Shown here piece after piece: positions 1 to 12,759 of a stretch of DNA of 64,000 bases. Source of the DNA: Pempheris klunzingeri (Eukaryota > Chordata > Actinopteri > Acropomatiformes > Pempheridae). Numbering within the stretch: the first letter of the stretch is position 1; the number at the start of each line of letters is the position of its first letter. Location of the stretch: NCBI RefSeq assembly GCF_042242105.1, contig NC_092020.1, positions 17,390,788-17,454,787 on the forward strand, given 5' to 3'. The position numbers were made by a program, and so were the translations under genes. The notes beneath the pieces were generated by a model, which ran no database searches, was not told the DNA's origin, and worked only from the letters and a program-made list of their open reading frames with translations.

Positions 1-705
1 ACCTAAGTAAATAAAATATTACTCAGTGTGGATAATATTGAGAACAAAAATAAGATTATATTGCAGGTGAAAACATATTTGACATGTTTATTTATAATAG
101 CACATGTCATACACAAAGGTAAAAACTCCATAGTGTAAATTTTCAGATACAACAGTGGTTACAGAGGACAACATATTACATAATGGTATCAATACAATAA
201 TCAAGTCAGTACAGCATGTTTGTAATGCAGCATGAGCCACTAGATGGCCTCAGACTCACAGTATCTACAGTAGTTTCATTGCCAGAGGCTGCTGTGCATC
301 CTGTAGTGTCTGTAAATAATATAATGGCGCTATTTTCTTGTCCTTGAGAAGCTAAAATGAACTTCATCTGCATCTAAATCTCAGTCTGCTCACAGCTGAA
401 CATACATTTCTTTGATTTGCAGCCTCTATACACACCAATCCACAGTACTGATTATTTCATATCTCAAAGTTTATATAGGAAAATCTAAAGAAAATGGACA
501 GTGGCCTGAGGAGCAGAGCTTCTGCAGCTGTAATGAAATTATACGTTAGATGAACAAATGTGTGGTGGCCGCTTTCAGAGACCTGGAGCACTGGTGTGTA
601 TGCAGGCCTTATCTCATTATGTCATTAAACCAACATCCAATCAGGCTCTGTCCTTCTCTGCTGAGTAGACTCATCCCAGGCTCTGACCACAGCCCTGTGT
701 CAGCT

Positions 706-706
<1 letters not shown>

Positions 707-751
<45 letters not shown>
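707..751. repeat. (AC)n microsatellite
   Basis: Uninterrupted run of about 22 AC units. It produces spurious open frames with Thr-His or Cys-Val runs on both strands. Confidence 0.97.
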
Positions 752-755
<4 letters not shown>

Positions 756-1007
756 TACACGCACACAGCAAAAGCAACAGCAGCTGAGGACCACACCCCC
801 GTGTGCTCCAGTTCTGCACATTGCAAACATGTTTCAAAGACCCCCGACTGCTGATTTTGCAATCGGGGTTACAGTCAGACTACTTCACAGCTTCTGCTCT
901 AAGATCTTAACATTGACGAAACAGTTCAACAGTTTTGCAAATAGGCTTATTAGCTTTCTTGCTGAGAGTTAAACGAGAAGATCAAAACCATTGTCATGTC
1001 TGTTCAG

Positions 1008-1340
1008 TAAATATGAAGCTACAGCCTGGAGATTGGTAGCATAGATTAGCATAAAGACTGGAAACATGGGGAAACAGCTAGCCTGGATCTGTCCAAAGAC
1101 AATAAAAGCTATTGTCAATTAACATTTCATATTTTTTAAATTTTATTTGACACATAATCCATGTAAAATAGTTTTCACATTTTGTTCAGATTAAACAAAC
1201 AGGATATAGCCTGCTAATTGGAAAGCTTTGGAAATGTCGGTAGGTGGGGTTTGTTACCCTTAAACAAAGCCAAGCTAGCCACTTCTCCCTGCTTCCAGTC
1301 TTAATGCTAAGCTAACCTATCTCCTATAGCTTCATATTTA
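1008..1340. mobile_element. foldback MITE-like element
   Basis: The two ends are inverted copies of each other. The left end reads TAAATATGAAGCT and the right end is its reverse complement (AGCTTCATATTTA). Inside, TTAGCATAAAGACTGGAA near 1048 is mirrored near 1290 by the complement of TTAGCATTAAGACTGGAA, and GCTAGCCTGG by the complement of GCTAGCTTGG. The arms are about 90 bases with a unique centre and there is no coding capacity, which fits a non-autonomous DNA transposon (MITE). Target-site duplication was not clear. The superfamily is unknown. Confidence 0.75.
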
Positions 1341-3707
1341 GCAAACAAGCATGATAGTGGTATCAATCTTCATAGTGGAACACATGGAAAGAAACACAAA
1401 AGCACATTTCCCAAAATGTCAAACTATCCCTTAAGATAGTTCAAGACAAAGGCAGGATGAATAGATAATTTCAGTTCCTTGTAAAGAATCAGACACATAA
1501 GCCAGCTGTGTACCCTTTTGCTGACCTGATTGGCTGGTAACACTGTGTACAGGGCATGTCTGCTGCTCCATAATGATGTTTCTGCCTTCCACTTCCCCTT
1601 TGGCTCCACAGAGCACATGTCCTCTGCAGTCTGAAGTCACTGACCCACGCCACTGCTTCACAGAACACATGCATTAGTAATGAAAAGCCTCCAAATGTTG
1701 CGTTGACCGCCTTAACAATGCCAGGTTGACGTCACTGACTTAGATGAGATTTGATTAGACAGGGAGAGGTCGGCATGTTTGAGGCGAGCTGTGTTGAAAC
1801 TGCATCACAGTTGATACACACAGAAATGCACACAGGACAACTCCCTGTGTTGCTTTGCAGTTGAAGGGGAAACAAAACAAAGTTACATCCACAATTAGTG
1901 GAGGTTAATGCTCATTCATAAATAGACTTATTTCAAAGGTGACAGGTCATGTTGACATGAACCTTCTGTACACTTAATCCTTGTTTGCTTCGGTACTTGA
2001 GCAAACATGAAATTCACTTGGGTCGTAAAATGCTAATGTTGCCTAACTGACACGTAGTCTTAACAAACTGTAATGTAATTTGGACACGTCTGTGTAAAAG
2101 ATGAATGAGAAGATGGAGTGATGTTTTAATAGTGTGTGTCTGTGTGTGAGCTGCACCTGTTCGCTCACAGGCCTGCAGGTCACCATAACAAGGCCAATAC
2201 CGCCCTGCTGGAGGAAACTAAAAATGGAAGTGCAGTGAAAGTGATCCCTCAATGCTCGTCCTCCACAGTGCTTCCCTTAGGAGAGGACAAATACTGTATG
2301 TCATAAAAACTACATGGATTCTATTACTGTATCAGAAGTAGCAGCGTTTCTCTCCATTTACTGTAAATCCTTGTTTATATTTTCCTGACTGATTATTTGT
2401 AGACTGAGATGCCTCTTAGATTTTACAGCTTTGACCTCCTTCTCTGCTAACAGTAGTAGTAACAGTACAGTAGTAGTTCTTAAAGACACAGTGACCTGTA
2501 CGAGATCCCTCATATCCCGACCATTCAGATGTTTACACTTCTCCAATACATTCAAAACTCAAAACTTTCCATTGTTGTCACACCTTTTTCTACTTTCAGT
2601 GCGACGGCCCCTTTATACACGTCATTCAGTGTTTTCTTTTTCTATTTCCCAGTAATACAACAAACAAAACATAATGGAACAAACAGTTGGTACTGAATGT
2701 TTTTAAACCTGTATTTAGTAGCAGCAGATCCATGTGCGGTTTTGCTTTGTAGAATAATTTGGTGTTTTCTTTTTCATTTTTAATCCATTTTATTTTTGCT
2801 TTTAATGTATAGTTTACTAAATATGTATCCACCTCAGTGTATTTCTATGTATATATTTATTTTCACAGTGGCAGACAATCCAAAACCTTTTTTCATGCCC
2901 TTTAGTGCGAGTGTTAGCACACATATTAGCATATCACTTTTTTTTTTTTTTTAGACACACCTGAAATCTGTTTCAAATGTGTTTTTTGAAATGTGTTTCT
3001 TGAGGAGTCAAGTTTCATCTCATCTCATATCTAATCTCTTACTTTGAAGGCAGCCGCACATCACTTCCGGTATGGCCCGGTGTGTTTCTGGCTGACTTGA
3101 CGCAGCTGTTGCACTGACAGCCCATCAAAAGAGTGAAAACACGACCTGCCGCAGAAGTGTGCCGACACGAAGACGCCCAGACCTCCTTCAGCCTGCAGCG
3201 AGACTCTGGAGGAAACCCCCGTGTTCTTTTAGCAACCAGCAACACGCTTCTTCAAACTACAAGCTCCAGATAGCCTCCCAGTTTGGACGGTGATCGCCCA
3301 GCTGAGGTTCTGCTCTAAACGGAGTGCATGACAGGGCTTAACTCTCCTGATCCTGCTCTCTGATGGCGCGGTAACAGCGGCGGTATCTCTGGGGGCAGTA
3401 AGGTGGTTTCCTCTGGTTTGAACGGGGTGGTAAAACCTTTACGACCACATATCAGACACACAAACAAAAGATCTCAGGGATGCGTGGGTGGCTGCGCAGC
3501 CGAGTTGTAAAGTTCAATACAAACAAAAACCTGCGATGATCAACTTGGTGGAAAGTTGGGAGAGACGACGCATCAAGGGAATTACGCACAAAAAGTGATG
3601 TTTTTTGAGCAGAGTACGGCGAGACGACTTCAGCCTCACGTCAGCGTTCTTTAGCCACGTCGCAGTCGTTTCTCGCAGCGTGAGTACAAATCAAAGTCAT
3701 TATTAGT

Positions 3708-6700
3708 ATGAGCGAAGTGACCATGGAGGAGCAGGAGCGGGAGATCTCGGACGTGGACCCGCAGGAGTGCTCCTCGGTGGAGGAGAACGGAGTCATGCTG
3801 GTGGTCAATCACAGCCGGATCCGCCCCCCCTTCAGCGTCGTGCTGGCCACCGTGCTGTACTGCGCGGAGTTCGTCAGCGCCGTCGTGCTCTGCAGCAGGT
3901 ACCACAAGACAGACGATACCATCTGGATGAGCTTCACCATCACCTTCATGCTGGTGCCCGCTGTGCTCATCCAGCTGGCGCTGACGTTCATCCACAGAGA
4001 CCTGGGCCGGGACCGGCCTCTGGTCCTGTTCCTGCACCTGCTGCTGCTCGGCCCTCTCATCAGGTAGGTGGGGGTCAGGTCAACTGAAGCACCACGAAGG
4101 CAGGGGCAGGATGTGTGTGTGTTTTTCCAGTAGTATTTTCCTCATAGTTTTCAGACACTTTGTCTGCTAGTGGTTTATGTGATTTGTAGTAAACATGCAA
4201 AAACAAGTCCTGAAAAGTCACCAAACTGGTCATTTTAGTAGAGAAAGGCTTGAGATTTTTTCAGTGTTGTCTCTATAAATACTCATTACTCATTTGTCTA
4301 AGAGCTGCAATGGTTATTAATTAGTCTACTGGCAGGATATTAACTGGTTGCTATTTTGATAATCAATTTATGGTTTTAGTTTCATTTTCTTAGGAAAACA
4401 TTTGCTGGTTCCAGCTTTTCAACTGTGAGGATTTGATGCATTTCTTTGACATAGATGACAGTAATCTGAATATATTAGGCTCTTTTGACTATTGGTCTAA
4501 CAAAATAAGACACAGGAAGGTGAAGTTATAGGTTTTCTGACATACCAGCCGAGTGAACAATAATGGCAACAATCTTTAGCTGCAGCCCGGCATCATAATG
4601 TTTTATTCATTTGTTTATTCATATCTTTATCTATATTGTTATGTATTTACTTGGTCTTCTCCTTCTCTCCATTTTACTGGACATGTAACTGGACATTTAC
4701 ATTCCATACAAACATTCTCTAATTCCAACCTTTTAAATTAGAAGAGTTGCTGCTTTTCTTCAAGATATATGATAATAAACTGAATGTGTTTGGGTGTTTG
4801 ATCAAACAAAATCAAGTTCAGACGTCCCCTTGGATACTGCAGATCTATTTTATTTTCATAGGCCAAATATTAATCTAAAAATAACAGATTAAGTGATAAT
4901 GAAAATACTTATTAGTTGCAGCCCTAATACTGACTCACCTATTGAATCTGTCAGTTGGCATCAATCTGTTGTAGTTCATCAGCTAAATAATATGAACCAC
5001 ATTAACTTGCTATGATAGACTGTTGAAGCTTCAGCTTTAGTTGAAACAGCTTTTTTGCGCTGAATGAGAATTACAGATTTGGCAGCCATTATCTAAATCA
5101 CACACCAGATGGAAAGCCTGTTCAGCTTGAAGAACAGAACAAACCAAACAACCTCCCACATCATTTGCTGAACAGGGATGGACATACAGTATAAGGAGTC
5201 CTGAGCTTCTTTTCATTTGAAGTCCCCCCCACTGCTGTCTAGACTCTAAAAGCAGTCTGTCAAATGACTGCAGAGCTGGCACCCACCCTTTAGTAACACA
5301 TCCTTCACATTTATGGCTTGTACGCCGCTCAGTTGTATGAGCTCATCTAAGGGTAATGGCACCCAAAGGCCTTGGTGCTGTGGACCAGTCAGTCCACCGA
5401 TTGGGCCTGGCTGGCTCAGGAGGAGAGAGGTCAGAAAGAGGTTGTATATGTTTGCTGGAAAGGCTTCTGAAAATAATACAGCTGGTTTTATTCTTGGAAA
5501 TCAAAGCAGCGGAAAAGCAAATGTGACAGGTCGGCACACATTTAGAAAAAAGAACCAAATATGTGTTCTTCTAAGCGATGCAAAGGTTTTAAAAAGTTTT
5601 GAAAGCATTGTGGTTGAGGGAGGTGTTGTGTTTGAATACAGCCAGTTTGCACTTCAGTGTCAGTTGATCTCAGCCGAGAGACCTGTTTGGCGAAGCGTGA
5701 CTCATGCAGGAAGATGTAGGTGGAGACTCTGAAATTCAAATCTGATACCCTCTGTCATTCTCTCTGAACTTTTGATATGTCAACAGTGAGCCCTTAGGCT
5801 CTGCTCTGAATTGATAGTATCGTAAGGCTTTATTGAAAGGTGTGTTTCTTTTACCTTTTACGGGGCAGGAAATTCAGCCTCGTTTTCAGTTTTGTGCAGG
5901 TTAGGTGCAACAGGAGCAATGCTTTGCAGGAGAAAGTGTTGCTAAAAGGCATATCAATGACGAGAAAGAAAAACAGGCCGTCCATTGTAAGGCCACTCAA
6001 AAGGCAGGAAATGATTTTATCTTCAATGCTGAGCTAACAGTTGTGATTGGAGCTTATCTGCTGTGTGTTGTAATAGATCAGAACAGATACAACTCACTGT
6101 ATTTTCAGAATACAGTGCAGAGCTCACTTGATTCCTGCTCTCTTTTAATACTACAGTGATCCATGCAGATTTGCAGTTCCCACAGTTAGCAGGACCAAGG
6201 TCACACACAGGTCTATAATCATCTATTAACCCACTATAGATAAAGCCACACATGTTGGAGCAGCCCACCTGCAGCCCACCTGCAGCTCTCTAATGTTATT
6301 GGTATGAGCCTATAGCATCAGTATCACTCTGTCTGTAATTGAAGGACAACCCCACCAGTTTTACACACCAAAATCTGTTTATTTTGGGGAAATCAACTGG
6401 AATATGTGAAAGCAGTTGTGTGAAGCCTTTGGTGGCTTTAAAGGGAGTTGTGCGAAGTCTGATAAATTGCCTCAAGTGATGTCACTGGAGTCAGTGTCAG
6501 ACTTTAAGTTTAAAAATGAAAAAGATCTGTGTCCCTGGAGTTGGAAAGAAGTGATCTCGGCAGGCCTCTGTAGCCTGTTCCGCACCTCTGCTTAAGGCTA
6601 ATAGCTAACAGCCGCTACTTATTTAACACATCAACATTTCTGACCAAACTGTCGGCGGCTGATTTACTTTGTGGGTAATGTAAGCGTCAGGGTGTGACAA

Positions 6701-9700
6701 GGAAGAAGTCTGACGGTGTTACAAAGTGCAGTGCTAAATCTGTCGAGTATACGTGCAAGAGCCTCAAAATCAATCTGGAATAGGAGCCTGGACACAACAA
6801 ACAAACAAAAAAAAGCTCATTCAGGCACAGTGACGTTTTCAGCTAAATGCTGACGTCAGCATGTTAGCATGCTAACATTTGCAGTAAACACAAAGTACAG
6901 CTGAAGCTAATGGAAATGACATTAATTTAGCAGATGTTTGGTCATTAACTTAAGTACTCGACAAATTCTAAATTTGACCTGTTGATGGGGCTTGAGGAAA
7001 AAGATCACTGAAGTCAGGAGGATTCACCTTCTTTAGACCATCAACATCTGTAGACGTTCAGCCACGCTGCTACAGTAGCAGTGGATAAAAACCATCCAGG
7101 CTTGTCCAGCTGAATGAAGAAAGCTGCTGCAACCAAAAGCAGCTGTTATCTGTCAGCTACGCATGTTTATGATGCAGCACAAGCCTCTTCTCTACCAAAG
7201 AATGCTTTGCTCGTGCCTGTAATTTAAAATGGCCATGACCGTTGAAACGGCTTTAACTATTACAGTGAGCCTAATGCTCTAATGTGAACATTTTCTTTAC
7301 TGTAACATCTCTGATGCAGTGAGGCCAGAAAACAAATACCAGGATTGTTATTAAAGAGCATTTTATTCTGTTCTGGTCTGCGCTGTACTTTTCTGTTCTA
7401 CTTGAAGCTGTTCTTATTCCACACTGTGCTGCTGTAAACACTTCTCCTCTGTTTCGTCTTGGCTCAGAGGGGAGGTTTCCTGTGTGACTCAGGGATGTTG
7501 CAATTATGATCTTAAGTGGAAATTCGAACTCGTGATGTTACCTGATAACTGCACATGAACATTTTTTATTGTTAAGAGCCGTAGTTTTAGTTGTTTTTAC
7601 GGGTTGTACCAGAAGATGATGGGACACGGGATCCACACAGTTGTTATAGCAACTTCAACGAGGGACTCAAGTTATCTGCTACAGGATGGGCCTTGTCTTG
7701 ACTTGACAGAAACTACATAATTACTCTCTCAGCTTGGACTGGTCTCAGCATGCAGAGCCTGGTTTTTTTGTGTCTCTTTTGTGTTTGGCAAACTGTGTCA
7801 ATAATGATGTAATCCCAAGCGACCAAAACAAGATGATCTTGCTAAAGAGCTATTGAAAGAATTTCCTGAATGCTCTGATGCCCTTTTTCGTCAGAGAATA
7901 TCAGTATTTCAGTCGCTGATGTCTCTTGACTTCTTTTTACCGGCAGTTCCTTTGCTTTCATGTGGTATTTGTCACGCCACACTGCTGTGTTCACACGCTG
8001 AGGGAACAGATTGCATGTTTAGACTGCAAATACAGAGCAGCAGCCCGTGTTTCCCTTTATAAATCCGTAAGATGCTGCCTTGGAAGTCAGCATATTGATT
8101 CTCTTGGCTAATGCATTCATCAGTAATGCTGTCTTTTTTTTTTTTTCCTCCCATAAGTGAAATTCAGTCTGCCTCTCAGCCGCTTTACAGAATCCTAAGT
8201 GCACGCTGGCTCAAGTTCAGTACCCTCACATTGCATCCTCAGCCCACTGTGCTGCCAGGTTTCCAGGGAAAGGATGTCAGTAAATCAGGGTGTTGTGCCT
8301 TTACTGTTATTCTGTGGCTATCAGTCTGGGAGTGAATGTGGTGCAAGTGTGTTTTGGTTTAGTGAGAAGGCCGCGCTTCCAAATAACAACGTTTCCCTTA
8401 CGAGTCTCTAACCTTCGGTTCAAACCCAGTTCAGGGACGTGTGTGGAAGCTTGGCACTGTGCCACATTTGCACTGTGAGTAAAGACGACAGTCTCCAGAC
8501 TGGTCGCAGCTGAAGCAACAGTCTAACTGCTGACTCCGGATTGTCAGGACAGCACATAGTTGAACCATGAACAAGTCCAAAACTGGAGATTTTGGAGCAG
8601 AAGATAACATTCCAGCACAGTGATGTGAGACTTAGTGCTGCAGGGGGAGTCTTCCCAGGGTGTTGAGCGCAGATGTGCAGCACTGTGAATTTCGGTTCAT
8701 GTTACAAATTATTCAGGGTTTATAATGCTGACATTTTGCTGTTGATAGGTGAATATCTTGCACTTCCAGTTTAGGTAGTTTCCTTGTTGCAGCTTGTACA
8801 CTCGTACATTTATTTTAAAAACTTTTGTGTCATTTGGGCCTTTAGAAACCAGTCAGGAATAATTAGAATTATTTTTTACAGTGTATAAACAGTTACCTTT
8901 CCCATAAATTCACAATATTTGTTGAAGATAAAGATGTTTTCTTTAAAGTTAGCAGTCTGACTTCTTTCTGAGTCTGAGTTCTTTAGAAACCTCATGCAGC
9001 AGAGAAACATGTTTCCGTGCTCGTAAATAGTGCTAAACTAGTGTAGTGTTGGATTGTGACACAGAGAGCATTCACCTCGCTAAGGTTAAGAGAACCACAC
9101 CCTGGTATTTTCAGTGTATACATTCAGGCCTCAGGGAGCTGTGTTTTCTTTCTTCTGGCTGCCCTCTGGTGGATTCTCAGCACTGTGTTCTATTTTTTTG
9201 TGAAGCTGTGATTCACAAAGAAAGTTCTGTTTATTATGGATCCTTTTCATCAGATAACATTTCTGAGATTAATGTTGATAAATACCTAAATATCTCATTT
9301 TAAGTTTGAAAACAAACTGCAACTATAAATTTCTGATTTATGGCCCTGATACTTGATTTTACTCATTTCTGTTTTGACCTTACATATTCTCACAGTACGA
9401 TGACTAAATATTAATGTTAAAACACAACATCGCACTGCAGTGACCCATAATGTAAACATAACATTGCACTGCCCTCTGTTGGTGTGAAAATAGTACTCCA
9501 CTCTCAGTCACTCTTTCTGTTATGTCCTCAGGTGTGTCGAGGCTCTGGTCATCTATTTCAGGGCGGGTAAAAAGGAAGAGCCTTATGTCACCATCTCCAG
9601 GAAGATCAGCCTGAAGAAGGGACAGGGGACGCCCATGGAGTGGGAAATCGGTCAATCGGAGCGCAACCTGGCCACTCACAGAAACGCCTTCAAACGCACC

Positions 9701-11502
9701 GCGGTCATCCAGGCCTTTCTGGGCTCCACGCCTCAACTGACGCTGCAACTGTACGCCACCATCCAGGAGAAATACTTCCTCCCTACCAGATGTAAGAATG
9801 ATTGAGGGGTTGGGGTTCATGCTCGGTTCCTCTATGTGAGGATTTAAAAAAAAAAGAAAAAATTACTACTGTACAATGTTTCCTTGTTTTTATTCTTGGC
9901 AAAGTCCAAATACCTCTAAATTTATGAAATACTTTGTGGTTTTCAGCTCCTTGCAAATAGAACGAGGTGTTACTGCCAGTATATAAATGCAGTTAAGTAA
10001 GGATGGAAGATTTTAAACAACCTCCTTTAACCTAATAAGTCCTTTCTTTTCTGCATTTCTCTCCACAATTGTTAAAAGGTGTGTATGGAGTTGTGGTGGA
10101 CTGAACATATCTGATAGAAGCTGGAGATTTGTGGAAGCAGCAGCTGTGTCATATTAAACTGAAACCCTATTAAAAACCAGTGGTGATAGTGTAAAATATT
10201 CAGGCTTTCCATTAAAATACGATGTGTACAGCCGTGGCAGCAGCTCTAAGGCTGCACTTACAGTACAGGGACAGCTGTGCTTAGAGCTAAACACTAAATT
10301 CAGCATGTCAGCATGCTCACAAAGACGAAACAAGCGCATGTTAAGCAGGTATAATGTTTACCATGCTAATATTTGCTAATTACTAATGAACACAGTATAG
10401 CTGAGGCTAATGGGAATGTCGTTCGCTTTGGAGGTATTTAGTGTAAAGTGGACAAATTAAACATTTAACATTAAACATTTCTCAAGAATATTAATTCCAC
10501 TTTAATTCAGGCTTGATTTAGTGAATCCATTTGAATATCTGCTGTATTGAATTCTGATAACTTTATGTTGATGTCATTTGTTAGACTTTATTCTGTTAAC
10601 ATTTGTAAAGTGTAACATGACATGATGACTTCTGTATGTTTGTCACAGGGGTTCTGATGATCATCACCCTGATCTCCATCATATACGGGGCTGTTGTGTG
10701 CAGCGTTCTGGCCATCCAGATCAGATACGACGACTACAAGTTGCGGCTGCGCCCGGCAGCCTACCTGTGCATGATCGTGTGGAGAGGGTTGGAGATTGCC
10801 ACCCGGATCACCGCTCTGGTCCTGTTCAGCACGGCACTCACACACTGGGTGATCCTTGTCGGCGTGGCTAACCTGCTCTTTTTCTTCTTCCTCCCCTGGG
10901 CTGAGTTCTGGGCCAAAAAAGGCTCCCTGACCGAGAACATTGAGAAAAACTTCTCTAAGCTGGGCACCACCGTGGTGCTGTGCATGTTTACGTTGCTCTA
11001 CGCCTGCATCAACGTCTTCTGCTGGTCGGCGGTGCAGCTGGACCTCTCTCACCGAGAGCTCATCGAGAGGAAGCAGCGCTGGGACCGCCTGGCCATGTAC
11101 TACTGCGGACGCTTCGTTGAGAACTTCCTCCTTATAACGCTCTGGTACTTCTACAAGTCGGACTTCTACGAGTACGTGTGCGCGCCGCTGCTGGCCGTGC
11201 AGCTGCTGATCTGCTACAGCCTGGCCGTGGTCTTCATGCTGCTCTTCTACCAGTTCTGCCACCCCTGCAGACGCCTCTTCAAGTACAACGTCCACGACTG
11301 CCTGCACTGCATTTGCTGCCATAAAGGAAGGGGTCGACAAAGGAAGCCCATGCCCTCGTACTCTACCGCTGCCACTATGGTGCTGGTGCCGGATGAGCCA
11401 CTGGAGCTGCTGGACCCCCAAAACTCAGAACCCCCTGACCTCACCAGTCAGCTGGGAGAGCGGGAGACGGCAATTGTTGAGGACATGATGGAAGCAGCCT
11501 GA
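3708..11502 (+). CDS. xkrx: XK-related membrane protein, probable XKRX orthologue (three exons)
   Basis: Exons 3708-4063, 9532-9791 and 10649-11502 join in phase (2 then 1) to give 489 aa. Every junction has GT-AG consensus. The protein is a multi-pass XK-family member with about ten hydrophobic segments; the first three lie near residues 42-62, 73-95 and 105-125. Family marks include HRDLGRDRPL at 96-105, QAFLGSTPQL in exon 2 and CWSAVQL in exon 3. XKRX-like marks against XK are the roughly 40-residue N-terminal extension, the EWEIG motif, YDDYKLRL, NIEKNF and a Cys-rich tail NVHDCLHCICCH. The position beside nox1 and cstf2 matches human XKRX. XK relatives are lipid-scramblase-like or VPS13-partner membrane proteins; the role of XKRX itself is poorly defined. 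ATG 3708 has a moderate start context, while Met6 (3723) sits in a near-perfect ACCATGG context, so either may be used. XK remains the alternative call. Confidence 0.85.
4306..4928. mobile_element. degenerate hAT-like MITE fragments (GCTGCAACTAAT family)
   Basis: Two adjacent stretches (about 4306-4595 and 4700-4928) carry the diagnostic ends of a widespread fish repeat. AGCTGCAATGGTTATTAATT lies at the left and the inverted form TTAGTTGCAGCCCTA at the right, with the internal 'aggaaaacatttgctggttcc' type of sequence between. Related copies lie at 19401, 33016 and 37266. There is no coding capacity. Confidence 0.6.
6838..7010. repeat. dispersed repeat, family D copy 1
   Basis: The segment with GCATGTTAGCATGCTAAC followed by ACAGCTGAAGCTAATGG resembles 10300-10460, where a version of both motifs reappears in the same order and spacing. 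It lies in xkrx intron 1 and is probably a non-autonomous element of unknown class. Confidence 0.55.
10295..10460. repeat. dispersed repeat, family D copy 2
   Basis: Diverged second copy of the repeat at 6838-7010. It shares CAGCATGTCAGCATGCT, CCATGCTAATATTTGC and TAGCTGAGGCTAATGG in order. It lies in xkrx intron 2. Confidence 0.55.
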
Positions 11503-12435
11503 GAATTTAATTTGTGGAGGGATTTAAATGAACAAATTCAAGTTCTTGTGGAACTGTGGAAATGCATCCCAGCTGGTGCTGCAGGTTGCACTACTGAACA
11601 AGTCCTCGAGACCTTTTACACACAAACCACGATGATTTTCTGTTTTTGAACTGGCGAGGTGATGTGTTGGAGAACAAACTTTTGCCTTTTTCTCTTAAGC
11701 GCACTACACTTTACTCGTTCATGGTTGTGAGAGGGACGTAGATGAGCTCCTGACGCCTTTATTGGGGATGATCCGGTACACTTAGGGCACCACAAGGCCT
11801 CAGCATACAAAAGAATGTAGCATGTCGAGATATGCACAAAGGCCGCCTTGAGAGAGCAGCGGTGCGTCGTGGATACGACTGAGCCAGGTGTGCGGGAACG
11901 GTGCCAAGTGTGTCCGAAAGTGCCCAAAAGACTGAGCAGGACGCCCCTTGTTTACTTCCTCTCAGGGTTTTCACACCACGAACACCCCCTTTGCACACGT
12001 TTGCATCCACACTGCACAGACGTAAAAAAAGAACAAAAAAATGTAAGAGGGTAAGAAAAGGTCAGGCAAGGAATTCCCCAGCCGCATAAGCCTGCTGTGA
12101 TGAATGCATTGTGTTAATCACTGTCCACTCTGGCTGAAAAAAAACAAAACAGGTTTTAGTGAGGCCTTAAGGGAATATCAGGTGTGCCTGTCATGCATTA
12201 ACACAACTGACACTTTATGAGCTTCTACTTTTATTTCAGTGTTTTCACAGTTTGCTTGTTTTTATTACGTTTTGTCTTGTCCATTGTTCAGTGCCTTGAC
12301 TACTACAGCTCTACTTGAACCTTAAATAATAAAAAAATCTAATGCCAACACATTCATTCTTGCCTTTTTAAAAATGAAACATGACTACTTGTTTATTGTT
12401 GAAACGCAAACAATAAAACTTTAGTTTAGTTTTTT
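11503..12435 (+). other. xkrx: xkrx 3' UTR with poly(A) signals
   Basis: Sequence after the xkrx stop contains two AATAAA signals, at 12328-12333 and 12412-12417. The second is only about 280 bases before the nox1 TATA box, so the two genes are closely spaced in tandem. No other coding content is convincing here. Confidence 0.6.
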
Positions 12436-12692
12436 CCTATTAGACGTTTGCGTCAGCGCCCAGCTGGGGAATTTTTCCTGTATGCTTTAACAGATACTTC
12501 CTCATTCCTACCGCCAACACTTTTTTCCAACCTGAATTTCCAGCAGGGGGGGGTGTGGTCCATTACCTCCAAGAAGGAATCCTCTCATCTTAAACTTCCT
12601 CGATGACTCTGTTTCAATCGCTGCTCGTTTTCTTTCCTTGTGTCTCATCACGTGTGCACCTTTTGGAGGAGGGAGGAGTGCGCACAGGAGGG

Positions 12693-12698
12693 TATAAA
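12693..12698 (+). promoter_or_regulatory. nox1: TATA box of nox1
   Basis: GGTATAAAGA lies 67 bases before the nox1 ATG. Transcription would then start near 12722 and give a 5' UTR of only about 40 bases with no upstream ATG in the right context. The position relative to a well-identified start codon makes this a convincing core promoter; the transcription start itself is inferred. Confidence 0.7.
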
Positions 12699-12759
12699 GA
12701 AAGCGCAGGTAGGTGGAAGATGCAGGGAAGCTGCTGCGAGTCGGGATAAAGTGCTCAAC

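Larger units (their letters stand above)
1..3600. other. intergenic region upstream of xkrx
   Basis: No coding gene is supported here. The open frames are short, overlap on both strands and show no recognisable domain. The stretch holds a CA microsatellite (707-751) and a foldback element (1008-1340), described separately. From about 3040 the sequence becomes richer in G+C and CpG, as expected for the promoter and 5' UTR of the xkrx gene that begins at 3708. I saw no clear TATA box. A 3' UTR of an unseen upstream gene cannot be excluded for the first few hundred bases. Confidence 0.6.

Noticed and set aside
550-972. 140-codon frame with a long His-Thr run
   Set aside because: It is driven by the AC microsatellite and has no conserved sequence either side.
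3651-4087. Open frames antisense to and out of frame with xkrx exon 1
   Set aside because: Shadow frames of a GC-rich real exon, with low-complexity composition.
10588-11421. 277-codon open frame on the minus strand
   Set aside because: It is antisense to the conserved third exon of xkrx. Open antisense frames are common opposite GC-rich coding exons and no domain is recognisable.
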